64,000 nt of DNA from positions 10,248,985-10,312,984 of the forward strand of contig CM041196.1 in the NCBI GenBank assembly GCA_023078555.1, in the 5' to 3' direction. The stretch's first letter is position 1. Each line of letters begins with the position of its first letter. Below are positions 51,901 through 63,494 of the stretch, piece after piece. The notes beneath the pieces were generated by a model. That model was not told the DNA's origin and searched no databases. It saw nothing but the letters and a program-made list of their open reading frames with translations. Source of the DNA: Ulva prolifera. Taxonomy: Eukaryota; Chlorophyta; Ulvophyceae; Ulvales; Ulvaceae. A program made the translations under genes and the position numbers.

Positions 51901-53126
51901 TGGCCTGTCTGCAGCGCATGGCAACAAGATGGAAGCTTTCAATGCTGGCCTTGAGATTCAACTGGGTACAGACAACTCCGTGACCCTCGCAGACACACAC
52001 AAGCACAGCTTGATGTGGGCTAATGGAGTGGAGCGGCTGCGGTGCCCCCGGCTTGGAGCTGTGCTGTGCTGTGCTGTGCTGGGCGGTGCACCCATCGCGA
52101 GGTACGTCGCGTGGTGTTCTGTGCCACATGCCTCTCCGGACAGGCCCACGCACCATACAGCTCCATTCACACACCGGACACAACCAGTCACCCGGGAGAT
52201 CCGCACCTGGCAGGGAGGGCATTCCCGGCATCCCTGGCATCCCCATCATACCCGGCATACCCGGCATCCCTGGGGGCATCCCAGGCATGGGTGGGGGTGC
52301 TGCGGGGGACTCGGGGGCGCTCCCTGGGGGCTGCGGTGGCGCGCCAGGAGGGGCGCCGTACGGCGACATACCGTGGTACCCTGGAGGAGGGGGGTAGCCG
52401 GGGTAAGGGGGGTACCCATGCATGGGGGGGTAGCCGGGGAAGGGGGAGTACTGTGGCGTAGGTGGCGCGCTACCGGCGTACGTGGGCGCGTGGCTACCTG
52501 CACACGCATGCATGCCATGTCACGGTGCCCAGCAAAGCGCTCCGACTGCCTACAGCAGGGTGAATGGGGATGGTGCCTCTGGGAGCGCAGGAGAACGCAG
52601 TCGCTGTTATCGGCAGAATCACAGGTACGGCAGAGCACAGGGTCAACCCATCTAAGGGGATGCGGCCGGCGGGGCCAGACGCACTTGCAACGGAGTGCGC
52701 GACAGACGCGGCGTAGTGGTTCGCTGCCGCACTCCCCGCCTCCGACGGTGCAGGGCCGACCGTCCCGGCCTCCGACGGCGGCGGCGGCAGGTACTGCCCG
52801 CCGTTGACCGTGCCGGTGTCCGACGGCGACGGCGAGCCGCCGACGCGCGCGCGCGCCTGCGCGGCCGCCGCGACCTCGGCCACGGCTGCGGCCGCAGCCG
52901 CGCCGCGGCGCGCCCCGCCGGCGCCGGACAGCGAGCGCCCGACCTCGGCGCGCGGGGGCCGTGGCGGGAGGGTGGCCATGGTGACGGTGTCGTCGGCGAT
53001 GAGCTTCTTGGCGCGCAGGCGGTGCATGCGCACGAGGATGTCCTGGTTGCGGTTGAGGAGCTTTGCCCACGCGCCGTCCTCCCACTCCGGGGGGTGCATC
53101 TGGCGCTCCCGCATGAACGCCGCGAC
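45915..53126 (-). CDS. Large Pro/Gly/Gln-rich coiled-coil protein, unknown function (5' end not found)
   Basis: Eight exons in gene order: 52685-53126, 52207-52497, 49536-49825, 48991-49111, 48216-48422, 47819-48036, 46507-47439 and 45915-46148 (stop). They sum to 2736 nt (912 codons) and all phases match. Donors are GTGCGT/GTGCGC/GTGCGG, except for a GC-AG intron after 47819. Further 5' exons may exist. Exon order shows a conserved-looking N-terminal helix segment (PPEWEDGAWAKLLNRNQDIL) and Ala/Ser-rich linkers. A PGYPP/PGMPG-rich tract, another PPYPPSMYPPPPPG tract and a charged coiled coil (SEEELTERLRELRGMEAQRK) follow. After that comes VFNNAFKVADDIRQLGAVPE with an acidic/basic helix, Ser/Ala repeats (AHSAQSAHSLQSAQSA), a Met/Gln run and many GSFMGG/GSVAAGS repeats. 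No enzyme domain. The composition suits a scaffold or condensate-forming RNA- or cytoskeleton-associated protein, which is only inference. Confidence 0.72.
47789..47813. repeat. Poly-G tract (poly-C in sense of the minus-strand gene)
   Basis: 25 G, lying 5 nt inside the GC-AG intron that follows exon 47819-48036. Confidence 0.95.
49898..49956. repeat. 13-bp tandem repeat, about 4.5 copies
   Basis: The unit is GCTTGTTGCAGGG, in an intron of the minus-strand gene. Confidence 0.9.
49960..52200. other. CpG-depleted intron of the large minus-strand gene
   Basis: This intron of about 2.4 kb (49826-52206) is almost free of CG dinucleotides and full of CA/TG, while the bounding exons are CpG-rich. 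The pattern fits long-term cytosine methylation with deamination. Confidence 0.6.
50740..50865. repeat. 18-bp tandem repeat, 7 copies
   Basis: The unit is GCTGTGGGATGCTCACTT; one copy has GATGTGGG. Confidence 0.95.
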
Positions 53127-55574
53127 CTGTAGACGCGGGCGCCTCAGTTCTCCACGTCCCTCTCGCGTGCGTTCCGAACAACGCAATTGGACGCGTGTGC
53201 AAGAAAACTCGGCGAAACACCGGCGCGAGCGAGCGGCGGCGTGGAGCGTTGTTGTCAGAAGCGAAAGGGGGGGGGGGGAGAGGCGTGCTCATGTGAGTGA
53301 ATGGATGCAAGTCAAGGAGTGGATCGGCATGCGGGGCAGGACGTCCAGTGTTATCTCTGTCCTGTGGGCTTTGTGTGTTTCAGGGATAAGGCTGTGATGG
53401 AAGCAAGCAGTGATTGGTGCGTCAGTGATCAGTGCATGCAGATGGCAGCACTCTTGCAAGAGGCATGATGTGGCACGGCTCTGCAGCCAAGTCTCTGGCT
53501 GCCATCTCTCAACCCACAGGCACAGTGCTCAGGCTGCATGGAAAATCGTGCATACACGCACTGGTAGAGCAAGGTAAATCTAATTTTACTGAGCCGTATC
53601 CACTGGTAGTCATAGCTCCAATGTGCACACATTTGATGGACATGCCATAGCTGCATGGTGGTCACATGTGTTAGTTCACAGGTATTCTGCATGCACAGGC
53701 AGTGCTGAGTTTGTGGTTCTGCATATGCATGCTGCTCCATGGACATTTATGCATGCTGCCCCACCAGTTTGCAGCAGTGGTGGGCCTCAGGTGTGGCAGA
53801 CAGCAGCTGCCCTGTGCTGTGCTGTGCTGTGCTGTGCTGTGCAGGTGAGGCTGTGAGGCTGTGAGGCTGTGAGCACAGGACAGGCAGATCAGTGACATCA
53901 CCACTGCATCATGCCCCCCAAACAACAAAGACTGCCATAGTGGCACCTGTCCACATGATCTGGCAGCATCATGCACTAGGTAGAAAGTTCACTGGCTGAC
54001 ACTGTATTACATGCACATCACAGACCGGCATGTTGCATAACATGTTTCATAACATGTTTCATATTTCACCGGCATAACATGGCATAACATGTTTCATGTC
54101 TCCTTGGCCTTGTTTCATGTCTCCTTGGCCTTGGCCAACCCAAGAGTAAATGCCCAGACACTCATGAGCTGAGCAGGCTCAGCACAATGCAGAACAGATG
54201 CCCTGTGCTGGCAGAATAAGGCTTCGCTCAGCTGGAGGCTCTCAGCTGTGTACAGGGAGGGTCATGCAGGCAGGAGAGCGGCTGCATGTGGCAGGCAGGG
54301 CAGTCTCTTCAGCATGTGATGGGATGCTGCCTGCACCAGGCTGCCTGCTGTGATAGCCAGTGCCTGCTGTGACGGAACTCCTGCTATTCCAGCACAGGCT
54401 GCAGCATCAACAAACAAGTGACCCAGGTCTCTATAGGCAAGTGTCATGCTTCCCACATCTCGCTTGTGCTTCAAGAAGACACAGATGTGCTTGATTTTGT
54501 GCGGTCAAGGAATGATGTGTTCGGAAGGCTTGTGATCCAAGCAGATCAGAGCACGCAGCTTCATGCAGCAGCCAGCAGTGCACATAGGATATACCCGCAT
54601 CGAGCAAATCGCCGGTTGATCATGTTAACGGGCATCGGCACCCAAGCTGCAAACTTTGGCAGATTGGGCAAGATATGCATCGAGCCGGTGCGCTGATGTA
54701 GCTACATGTAGTCAGGCCTCATCCCGGGTCACACGCCCGCCGAACCTTCTGACTCGTCGCGTTGCGAGAGTGACACGCCGGCGACTGTCAGCGCGCATGC
54801 ATGCCGTGGACCTGCTGCTCGACGGTTCGCACCGGATGCTGCGCCTGTGATGCGATCGCTGTATGCATGCAGCGCATGCATTAGGGGGTGACTTCCGCGG
54901 GTGAGATACCGACCCTGACCTGAGAGATATCACAGCTGGAAGTTACCAGACATCTGGATCGGGTCACTGAGGCTGAGCGCTGAGCAGCCGCACGGCTCTG
55001 TTGAAGCATGTGAAGCATCATACGACCGAGCGGCGTCATAAACAAACCTGTGTAAAGACTGGTCTGCGTAATGCAGGCTTAGGGTACATGGTCGATGCGC
55101 CTACAGAGGACAGGCGGAGCTTCCACACACGAGCAGATGTGTAGCCGTGTACAGCCACAGAGCACGCATGCATGTACGCATGCATGCGCATCGTTGCAAC
55201 GGTTACGCCAACCCGTGACCCCTCAGGGTGGAGGCGTGACCCCGTGCATGCATGCAAGTTGCACCACCTCTTCCAAGGTCTGGCTGAAGAGATAGGATGT
55301 GCCAGGTTCCAGCAGTGCAAGGGTGAGAGGGGCAGGTGGATGTGGTGTGTCCTCAGCACACGCACAGCAGCCTGCTGAGGCAGTGGCAGTGTGCAGCTCA
55401 AGGTAGCACCACAGAGGACACACACAGGGGAGGAGGACACGAACTGGGGCACCACACACGCAAGCAAGCAACCAGCCAACCAGCCAACCACACAGAACAG
55501 AACAAAACAGACAGAACGCCATGCCCGTAGCGCTGTCCACCAGCACAGTGTTCTCCAGTGTGTGACCTGCATCC

Positions 55575-55812
55575 ACTAACATGCACCAGGTGTGGTGTGC
55601 GGGGACTGAGGATCTTGGTGCCGTTGCACCACCACACCTGCGCAGGGGTGGACCTTGCTCGAAACGCAGCCGAAACATTAGATGCAGATGTATTAGGTGC
55701 AGATGTGTTAGGTGCTGATGTAATGACTGGGGCCAGTCCAATCACATCGAGGAGGCGGGCACCGCGGGCGAGGCCGCAGGCACGGGCCCGCAGCGCACGA
55801 GCCTTCAACATT
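55575..55812 (-). CDS. Possible first exon with organelle-targeting-like N-terminus
   Basis: From ATG near 55812 the minus strand reads MLKARALRARACGLARGARL and continues into Ser/Thr/Ala-rich sequence with a triplicated SAPNT-type unit, then CNGTKILSPRTPHL. The Arg/Ala-rich, acid-free start is typical of mitochondrial or plastid transit peptides. Downstream exons could not be identified, so the product is unknown. Confidence 0.3.
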
Positions 55813-56564
55813 GCCACCTCTGGCCACGGCCATTGAATAGACAGACGTCCTCCCCATCCGTCGTAGCGCTCATTCACGCTCACGACAGCAGATGTACATC
55901 TGCATCCTCCGTGCGTGTGCCATGCATGCTGATAAAAGACAGCGCAGGGTGGCGCAAACAGGCGTGGCTACAGGCGAGCCGAGAGGCACTCCAACGTGAA
56001 CAGTCAGCACAGGTCGGCCGAACAAACACGTTGCACGTGCGAGTCATGAATCATACGTGCGAATCCCTCGAAGGGTTATGAACACAGCTACACTGGCATG
56101 TTGACCTATTTAAGCAAGTGTCCACAGGCAAGCAGACGAGCATGAACACTAGTAGACACACCAATAGGCACACAACACATGTGGTATGCATGCCCATGGC
56201 ACGTACACAGGCAAGCACAGGGGCACAGGGCTGCGCTGGGCATGCTGGGCATGCTGGGCATGCTGGGCCTACTGCGGCAGCGCCTACTGCCTGTACCATC
56301 AGACAGGCCCAGCGCACAGCGCATCAGAGCTGTGGTCCACAGCATCCCGACTCTACTATCAGAACTACACACAGCGACGCAGAGGGTCGGATGGTAGGGG
56401 TGTGGAGGAGCGTTGTGGGGGTTTCCGGGCGCGGCCACATAGAACAACTTGGCCACATAGAACAACTTGGAGGCCACGTAGAGCAACTTGGAGGACGAAG
56501 GTGTGGTTTCTGGTTTCTGGACGACAGCCTTGAGTAGGCAGCCCTGGTCTTCTTTTTTAATGAC

Positions 56565-56730
56565 GGCAGGGTGCAGCAGTCCTCCTGTGGCCATGCATGG
56601 GAGGACTGCTGGCTCAGGGTGCAGCAGTCCTCCTGTGGCCATGGCGGCAGGGTGCAGCAGTCCTCCTGTGGCCATGGCAGCAGGGTGCAGCAGTCCTCCT
56701 GTGGCCATGCATGGGAGGACTGCTGGCTCA
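56565..56730. repeat. Tandem repeat with internal hairpins
   Basis: Four copies of GGGTGCAGCAGTCCTCCTGT followed by GGCCATG. In two places this is followed by the complement GGGAGGACTGCTGG, giving foldbacks. Confidence 0.85.
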
Positions 56731-58252
56731 CTCTGTCCGGGTGCCATGACTCTGCCACCGTCTCAAGAGGCTTGCAAACATCACATGCATACGTAATTCA
56801 ATGACTCAATTCCCTGATCAGCACGCTTCTGCTGTCCAGTTCTGATCACACTACTAGACTACTAGACCAGCCCCAGGCCTGTGCGGCAGTGGGCCTTGAG
56901 CAACACTTCCCACAGCGCATGGGCGCTGCTGCCCTGCTGCCTGCTTCTGTGGGCTGCTGCCCGGTTTTAGGTTTTTCGCGAGTTTTATTTTGCTGGCGTG
57001 ATAGTGGCTGAAGTGATGGTGGGGGCATCACATCCCCACCTGCCCCCCCCCCCCCCTTACTGCTAGTATGAGTTGGTTCTGTTTGTTGGTACACAGAAGC
57101 TGCAGTGGTGTGGTCATGTGGGGGCAATGCTGTCTGAAGGCTAGAAACAAACGTATGTGCCGATTCAGGTACCTCAACCCTACAAATATAAGGGCTGCTG
57201 TGTGCTCATTAATGGCTTCAGCGCAAAGGCCTAGAATGGCAGGGACAAGCAGGTCGTCAAGAATGGGAGGCAATAGAATGAAGCAATGGTCCATTGAGTT
57301 GCTGATTTCATGGATAGAAACTTGGTGTGAGTGACACACATCCAGTGGCCAGTTTGTCTGTGCACATGACCATGTTTTCCAGTGAAACTGTAAGGATTAG
57401 GAGTGGAGTGTGCAAACAGGGAGTAGACATGGCTCATTTGACCAGCATACATGACGATATGACCCAGCAGTGCATCAGGGTTGGATGGCAGTATGGTTTT
57501 CCGAGATGTTAGTCATAGCAGGCAGCCCAGAAAAGGGACAATTTCTGGATGATCCCAAACAGCCAGGCTGCCTGGACCCGAGCACGTCGACCACACTCGC
57601 AGTGTGCTAGCTAGGAGGAAAGAGAGAGTGCTTGCAGCACGACGGATTCCTCTGGGGACAATGGCAACCACCGCTATAACAAGGCATTGTGAGTCGTCCC
57701 CGTATCTCCAGAGATAGCTGTCTCCAGCAGCCGGCCCGGAGAGCGGATCTCTCCACAGATGCGTGCACCCAGATCCGATCATCAGTATCATGCACCGACG
57801 AAATTTAGAATGACAATGCGAACTCGCTCGCTGGCCTCGAGGCCGCAGTGAAACGGGGAGCAGCGACACACACGACGGCAGCTTCCACCCAGCTGTGCAC
57901 AGGCGGCCACCTGAAGCCATTACTACTGCCGCGCTGCATATAACACGACAGCTCTGACCTCGCCATTGTGAACGCGCCACATCGCTGGAACAATCGGTCA
58001 TGATGATGAGGGTGACGGGCGTGGTCCGGCGTCACGGGCGCGGGGCATCGGCGATGTTGTGCTCACGCAGAGGGCTCGTCGGTGGGTGCGCGTCGTGGAT
58101 AGTGACTGTGAAATGCTAAAGTATGCATAGATGGCGTATGCATGGTATACGCACGCACTGCCACAACATGCATGCACCTGCGCCCACGCCTGTGCATCGG
58201 GCGATTCGACCGCCAGCTGACAGACACCGAGGCGATGAGGCACTGAGCGGGG

Positions 58253-58450
58253 ATGGCTTCACAGAAGCTGTACAGAGATCTCTCACTGCCTGATGCAGAA
58301 GAGCTAGGCGGAGGCTGGACGTGGTCAAGGCAGAACGAAGTCACTACACGACGTCAGCAAATTCGGAAGAGAGATGACAGCTGGATGAGGGTACGCGCGC
58401 TGTATACAAGTCTAGCATTGATAGCGGTTTGCATGGAGTGCAGGCTGTAG
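58253..58450 (+). CDS. Possible small open reading frame or first exon
   Basis: ATG at 58253 gives MASQKLYRDLSLPDAEELGG and then a basic stretch. A donor-like GTACGC follows WMR at about 58390. Not recognised; it could be a first exon of a plus-strand gene or chance. Confidence 0.25.
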   Translation: MASQKLYRDLSLPDAEELGGGWTWSRQNEVTTRRQQIRKRDDSWMRVRALYTSLALIAVCMECRL

Positions 58451-58616
58451 TTCTGAGAGGAAAGGTCAAGCGCTGTTGCGGATAGAGGGAATGCTGAATT
58501 GTGAACACAGCAACGAGATACGCCAGCTTCTGTAGAGGACAGGAGAGGCCGTAGTTTCATGTGCAGCTACCCGCGACGCACGATGCAAAATTATCTGTGC
58601 GCAGCCACCGATCAAT

Positions 58617-59136
58617 TCACGGCCGTTGCACATCGCGCTGGTACCGGATTGCTCGCGCTTCAACATCGACAGCAACAGGGAAGCCACTCGAACGCACCGC
58701 CGCTGTCTGATCAGACAGATCAGCCTTCATGGCATTCATCTGTTCCTCGTCGTCCTTCTGGTCGATGTCCTGCCTTCTTTGTCGAACCTCGTCTTTCAAG
58801 GTCTCGATGGTGCAATCGGACGCAATGTAACCTTTGTTCTTCGCCAGAGAAATGAGCTTATCGAGTGTCTCCTCGATCTCAGCCATCCGTATGGCAGCCG
58901 TCCCGTCTCCCTGACCCTGCAAACATGTCGCTGGTGACGGTGAATGCTCACAGCTGCAGCGCCTCGACAACAACAATACAGACATGGCATGAAGCCACCA
59001 AGCACAGAAGACAAATGAAACGTACCGTAGCCTCTATTTTGGCCTGCTTCTGCTCCAGGAGCATCTGGGAGTTGATCAAGAGGTAGATCTTATCAACGGC
59101 TTTCGCCACGGCAGTGTTGCCTGGAGGGACGGACAT
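58617..59136 (-). CDS. Small helical (coiled-coil) protein, unknown
   Basis: Two exons, 59026-59136 and 58617-58916, are joined by a 109-nt phase-0 intron (donor GTACGT, acceptor tttgcag) and give 136 residues. The start ATG at 59136 precedes SVPPGNTAVAKAVDKIYLLI. The body is charged and helical (LLEQKQAKIEAT, MAEIEETLDKLISLAKNKGY, LKDEVRQRRQDIDQKDDEEQ), suggesting a coiled-coil adaptor subunit. The last 35 residues look less ordered. A good acceptor (ttgtcgcag) lies just upstream of the ATG, so an additional 5' exon is possible. I do not recognise the family. Confidence 0.6.
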
Positions 59137-60098
59137 CGTGCCCGAGACCTGCGACAATACAGCGGATAAAATGAGATCACCCTGTTTCACTTCGCTTTGT
59201 GACGTTCTCGCTGTCGGCATTGCAGGCTCATGATCCGCTGCCGCGACGCTACGTATACTGATGCAACAGTCCCAGCGCAATCGCCTGAACACTCCCATGG
59301 AAGAGAGGCCCCCAGCACTTTCGAAATGAAGGAAATTTCGAGAATATGAGCGGGTGGGATTGCGGCCCGATGGAACGGCCGCGATAAAAATCCAGCAGCA
59401 TCGCAGCACGTCTCTGTTCCAAGATTACAACCGACCCCCGTCGCAGAACGCGGCCAGACAGGCGCTGCTCACCTTTGTTTCCACGGCGCTCCGACGCAAT
59501 CGACCACAGGCTTAAGCAAACAAGACTGAAGAAAGCCTAAATGTCGTCGATATACTGCGCTGGTCCTGCCTGTTCGCTGGCTGTCACAGAGTTCACGGGC
59601 AGATGTCCACGCATACGTGGACGAGGTTCACAGAATCGATGGTAACGGCAGAATTAAATTAAATGAGTCCGGCAGAAGGCCGGTGCACTGAACTGATATA
59701 CCCGGATCAGCCGCGACGGGGGCATTGCCCGTGGGAGCTTAGTTGATGCAGCTTCTGAAGCGCGCAGCTGAGGGGTGGCCGGTCATGTGCATGCATGAGG
59801 TGAGCAATAAGCTCGCGAGTGATCGCGGGCGAGGTGTGCTCCGGATCCTTCGCCACAGCTGCGAACGCATGCAGCCAGTGGGCGCGAACAGCTAGCATGC
59901 AGACACTCACACGTGAGCGAGTTTGCCGCGGTGATCAGCATTTGTCAATCTTCCGCGGTCAAGCCCTGTTTGACCGCCAACAACGTGCTGTTCGACTGGC
60001 ATGGCAGAGACTGTCGTCAGAGTCAAGTGCGCATTGTGTGCCCCACGCAGACACGCGAGTGCCGAACGCAAGTTATCATACTAGAACAGACAATTCTG
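59137..60098. other. Intergenic, divergent 5' regions
   Basis: This lies between two divergently oriented small genes. An in-frame open stretch (59913-60098) precedes the next gene but looks like 5' leader sequence. Confidence 0.4.
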
Positions 60099-60404
60099 AT
60101 GATCAGGCACGCTCGCCCATCAGTGGGGCTCCGGGGTGGCCTGACTACGCGCAACTGCGCCTGGTCAAGGGCAAGCGTCAGAAGTTTCTCGTCCAGCGGC
60201 CAGGATACGTCATCGGCAATTGCAACTACGCCGATCTTCGCGCTGAAGCTTGCTGCTGGCACTCTGGCAGGAGCCTGCGCTGTCAAGTATGGCAGCTTGG
60301 TCTTGTCGACTCCCTTTCAGCCGGATGCGAGGACGGCAGTCGTGTTTGTGGCCACGCCAGTCATATTTTTTGCACTGTGGTTCCTGCGCCTCTCTAGTGA
60401 TTAG
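60099..60404 (+). CDS. Small membrane protein with organelle-targeting N-terminus
   Basis: This gene of 101 residues starts at ATG 60099. The in-frame extension upstream is less protein-like. Residues 1-33 (MIRHARPSVGLRGGLTTRNC, then Arg/Ser-rich FSSS) form a textbook basic, acid-free targeting peptide. After a short linker comes a hydrophobic helix (FALKLAAGTLAGACAVKYGS), a loop (STPFQPDAR) and a second hydrophobic helix (TAVVFVATPVIFFALWFL). The KYGSL-x-TPFQP loop between two helices reminds me of small uncharacterised plastid or mitochondrial membrane proteins, but I cannot name a family. Single exon in this model. Confidence 0.55.
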   Translation: MIRHARPSVGLRGGLTTRNCAWSRASVRSFSSSGQDTSSAIATTPIFALKLAAGTLAGACAVKYGSLVLSTPFQPDARTAVVFVATPVIFFALWFLRLSSD

Positions 60405-62582
60405 ATTATTTCATAACCGTGACCTCATCACAAGCAGCCCATGGGATGCCTGTGCATCATGCCTGATACATGCCGTGTAAGCAGATGCCGTGTCAGGACG
60501 CAAATCAGCGCATGGCTGTGATGCAGCGTGCAGTGTACAGACTCAATTGAAAATCATACCTCTGCCCTGATGTGTGTGAACTCCCGACAGTGGCAGCAAA
60601 TGCTGTGACCTGGGACGTTGGAATTTTCCTGCCACAGCCTGACTGGAGAGCTCGTAAGCCACCACAACCATCACACCAGATTCATCGTCCAACGCTATGC
60701 TGTGCCCAGTGTGAGGCCCCTGCAACTGTGTCCAGCAGATGTCAGCACAGAACTACCTTGATGTGCCATGTCCAAGGGCCCACGGTCTGCACCATGCTTC
60801 CGATGTGCAGTCCTGGCCGACCGTCCTTGCACGTGGTACAGAGCTGTCGTCCATGCTGAATAAGTTGTGACTGTGCAGCTGAGCCCTCTCTGCCGTGTGC
60901 AATCGCCAGCAGGCCCAGCTTCGCTGTGTGCTGCCGCCTGGCTGCCACCCAGCTCCGTGTGAACTCTACCCTTCTCCTCTCGCAGTTTCAGAAGGTTGCC
61001 AGCTGTGGGCGCCAACCGAAGTCAGAAATTCTGACAGGCTGCTTCATGTCTGACAGGCTGCTCTGACAGGCTGCTTCATGCCATTGGTGAGCCATAGCTA
61101 CGCTATTGTACCCAGTCCAGGCGATCCGTTTGGATATGCAACAGGATTGCCACCCCCGCCACCCGCTCCACTGCAGGGCTCGGGTTCAGGCTCCAGATGA
61201 CACTGCGAACGTGTGACCATAGTCTCCAAGCGCCTATGTACAGCAATCCTGACACTGTGTCCATTAGATTCTCAGTGGTGTGCACAGATCATCTTCCCGT
61301 ACCCACCCGGCCTTACCACTCAGGCCTGGCACAGCTGCTGGCATGCTCTACCAGAAGCTGGGGTGTGGGGTGTGGTGCCCCAGAGGGGTGTGTGGGTCCC
61401 CAGAGGGGGGTGTGGTGCCCCAGAGAAGGGGGCCTCAGAGTCCGTCGTCGCTAGTCTGGTCCATGAACATACGCACACATTCCGAGATAGCCGGCCACAA
61501 ATGATGCAGCCAGCAAACAACACGGTGCATGATGGATTCCTAGCACACACACGCAACAATGATGTAAACAATGATGTATGTACGGCACTCAATTCATGGC
61601 AGCGACAGAATGCCTGCTCATAGGGTGCCTATGTGAATGCTCTACTGGGTAGCTGAAAGGGGCTCGCCTCGGGATCACACGATCGTGCCGGGGCACGCAT
61701 TACACTCATCCCCAGATGTTCCACTGCCGACAGTACCACTTTTACTTTTTAGTACTGGTCAGCGGGGTCCCGCCCGAGATCTCTGCTGCCAGCACATGCA
61801 CCTCCCAGGCTGAGATTCTGTCTGAGGGTGTACTTTGCAAGAGCACACACATCCTACCTGACACGGAGAGACTGTATTCATTGAATCTGGCAGGCGGCAC
61901 CGAGGCTGTGCGACAGCCCATGCCGGCGCTTGTGCACGCACGTCCGTGGGCACGGCAAGCCACCTATAGCCACACAAAGTATGGGAGCTGGATATTGCGC
62001 GGCAGGGGGTCGCTTGACGCCATGCATGAGGCCCTGGAGGCACTTCTGCAGACAGCAAGGGCACACGCGGTGGGTGGATCGCTCTCGGCTGCGCGCTGGA
62101 GTGCGATGCTCGCGTCCACCTTACGGCCGCTGGTGTACACATCTCCCTTTGGCCCAAACGGCGGCTGCTTCTCCTGGAGAATAGCTTCGACAGGTCAGCA
62201 TGGCATGGCACAGCCCGCCAGGTCAGCACGGCACTGTTCAGCATTGGCGCATTGTCACGTCGGTCGGCTGTGCCGCTGTACTTTCAACTGCAGCACGGAG
62301 CACAGCACGGCCGCCCGGGTAGCGACGTACGCTTGGCACTCAACAATGCCATGGGGCTGCTGTGGCGTGAGGGGCCACAGGGCCCCCCTGCAGCGGCCAG
62401 CGCGATCAAGCAGCTCCTCAATTCAACAACACCTGCTCTTCATTTCACACCGACACTGCAACGATCCCTGGCAACGATCCCTGTACTGCGACATACCATA
62501 CGCTCTGCCGTAAAGGCCGCGCCGTGCGGCCGCCCCTCCGTATGCCACGCAGCCCACAGCACGCTCACCGGCGGCCCCCGCG
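60405..62582. other. Intergenic stretch with one doubtful open frame
   Basis: The plus-strand frame 61716-62513 contains a segment that looks moderately protein-like (YGSWILRGRGSLDAMHEALE). It has no recognisable domain or connecting exons and runs into repetitive sequence. No other feature seen. Confidence 0.35.
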
Positions 62583-63494
62583 TCACGGGACATCGATGCC
62601 GACGTGCGCGAGCGCGTCCCGCACCCACTGCGGACTGCCGCCCTCGCCGTGTTGCGTACGCATGAACTGCCGCACAAACCCCGGGAACTCCCCGGCCGTG
62701 ATCGCGGCGCGGATGCAGCGCGTGAGGGTCTGGGTGTACGCGACGTTGTGCACACTCACGAGGGTCGGGCCCGCCGGCGAGCTGTGGCACAGCGTGCTGT
62801 GCAGCGCGGCGCGGCTGTAGCCGCGGCATGTCGTGCACTGGCACGCTGCGTCGATCGGCCGCTCATCTTCTGCACAGCACGGGGCGCGTTGCTGCCGGGT
62901 GGACCTGTTCGATGCGTAGATGGCCAGGCGAATCGTTGCGGCCGCTGCGGTAGAGCGATCGAGAACATGAAGCAAGGGAGCGAGTGCTGATACGGTGCAC
63001 GCTGGGCGGTGTGTGCTGAGATAGACGGTGCCCACGTAAGAGACAGGGTACCTGCCGCACATTCTGGGCGGCCGGAGGCTGATGACACCAACCAGCCTGC
63101 CCCCCTCGCCGGGAATTCCAGGCGTCGGGCGTGTTCATGTGAGAGGAGGGCGGGTGCGGAGCGGCCACGCACCTTTGAACTGCGCCTGCTTGAGCTTAAT
63201 GAAGCCGCCGTGCGTGTCCACAAGCGCGACGCCGAAGCGCGCGGTCCGCGTCGGGAACACCGAGTCAAACATGTCGGCACCGAGCGCGACGCAGACGACG
63301 ATGTCTACGGGGTAGCCGATGCCCATGACGTAGCGGGGCTTGCCGGCCGGCAGCGCGGGCGTGCACTGCGCGACAACGCGCCAGAAGCTCGCCTTGTCTT
63401 CGCCGCCGGCGAGGCCACCGATCGCGTAGCCTGGCAGGTGGCGTGCTGTGAGGTCCGCGAGGCTCTTCGTGCGCAGCGTGGGGTCGAGGCCACC
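62583..63494 (-). CDS. Queuine tRNA-ribosyltransferase, catalytic subunit (3' half, partial)
   Basis: Two exons on the minus strand, 63173-63494 and 62583-62869 (stop TGA), are joined by a phase-1 intron with donor GTGCGTGG and acceptor gtgcag. Upstream exons lie beyond about 63.5 kb and were not found in the window. The enzyme exchanges guanine-34 for queuine in tRNAs with GUN anticodons. Visible signatures are GGLDPTLR (after the usual QGG turn), [25 protein letters not shown], and [17 protein letters not shown] containing the aspartate nucleophile. The zinc site [14 protein letters not shown] with downstream SVHN supplies three Cys and one His. The C-terminal helix region follows ([20 protein letters not shown]). 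Length and order fit the eukaryotic catalytic subunit (QTRT1/TGT). Confidence 0.95.

Larger units (their letters stand above)
53127..58616. other. Long stretch with no firm gene
   Basis: It is CpG-poor from 53.4 to 54.6 kb. Small tandem repeats occur, for example TTTCATGTCTCCTTGGCCTTG near 54.1 kb. A possible first exon on the minus strand lies near 55.8 kb. Poly-C at 57043-57056. The 5' exon(s) of the 45.9-53.1 kb gene may lie at its left edge. Confidence 0.4.

Noticed and set aside
57513-58001. 162-codon minus-strand frame
   Set aside because: Odd composition (Ser, Cys, Arg and Trp scattered) with no domain and no linked exons; it looks like chance.
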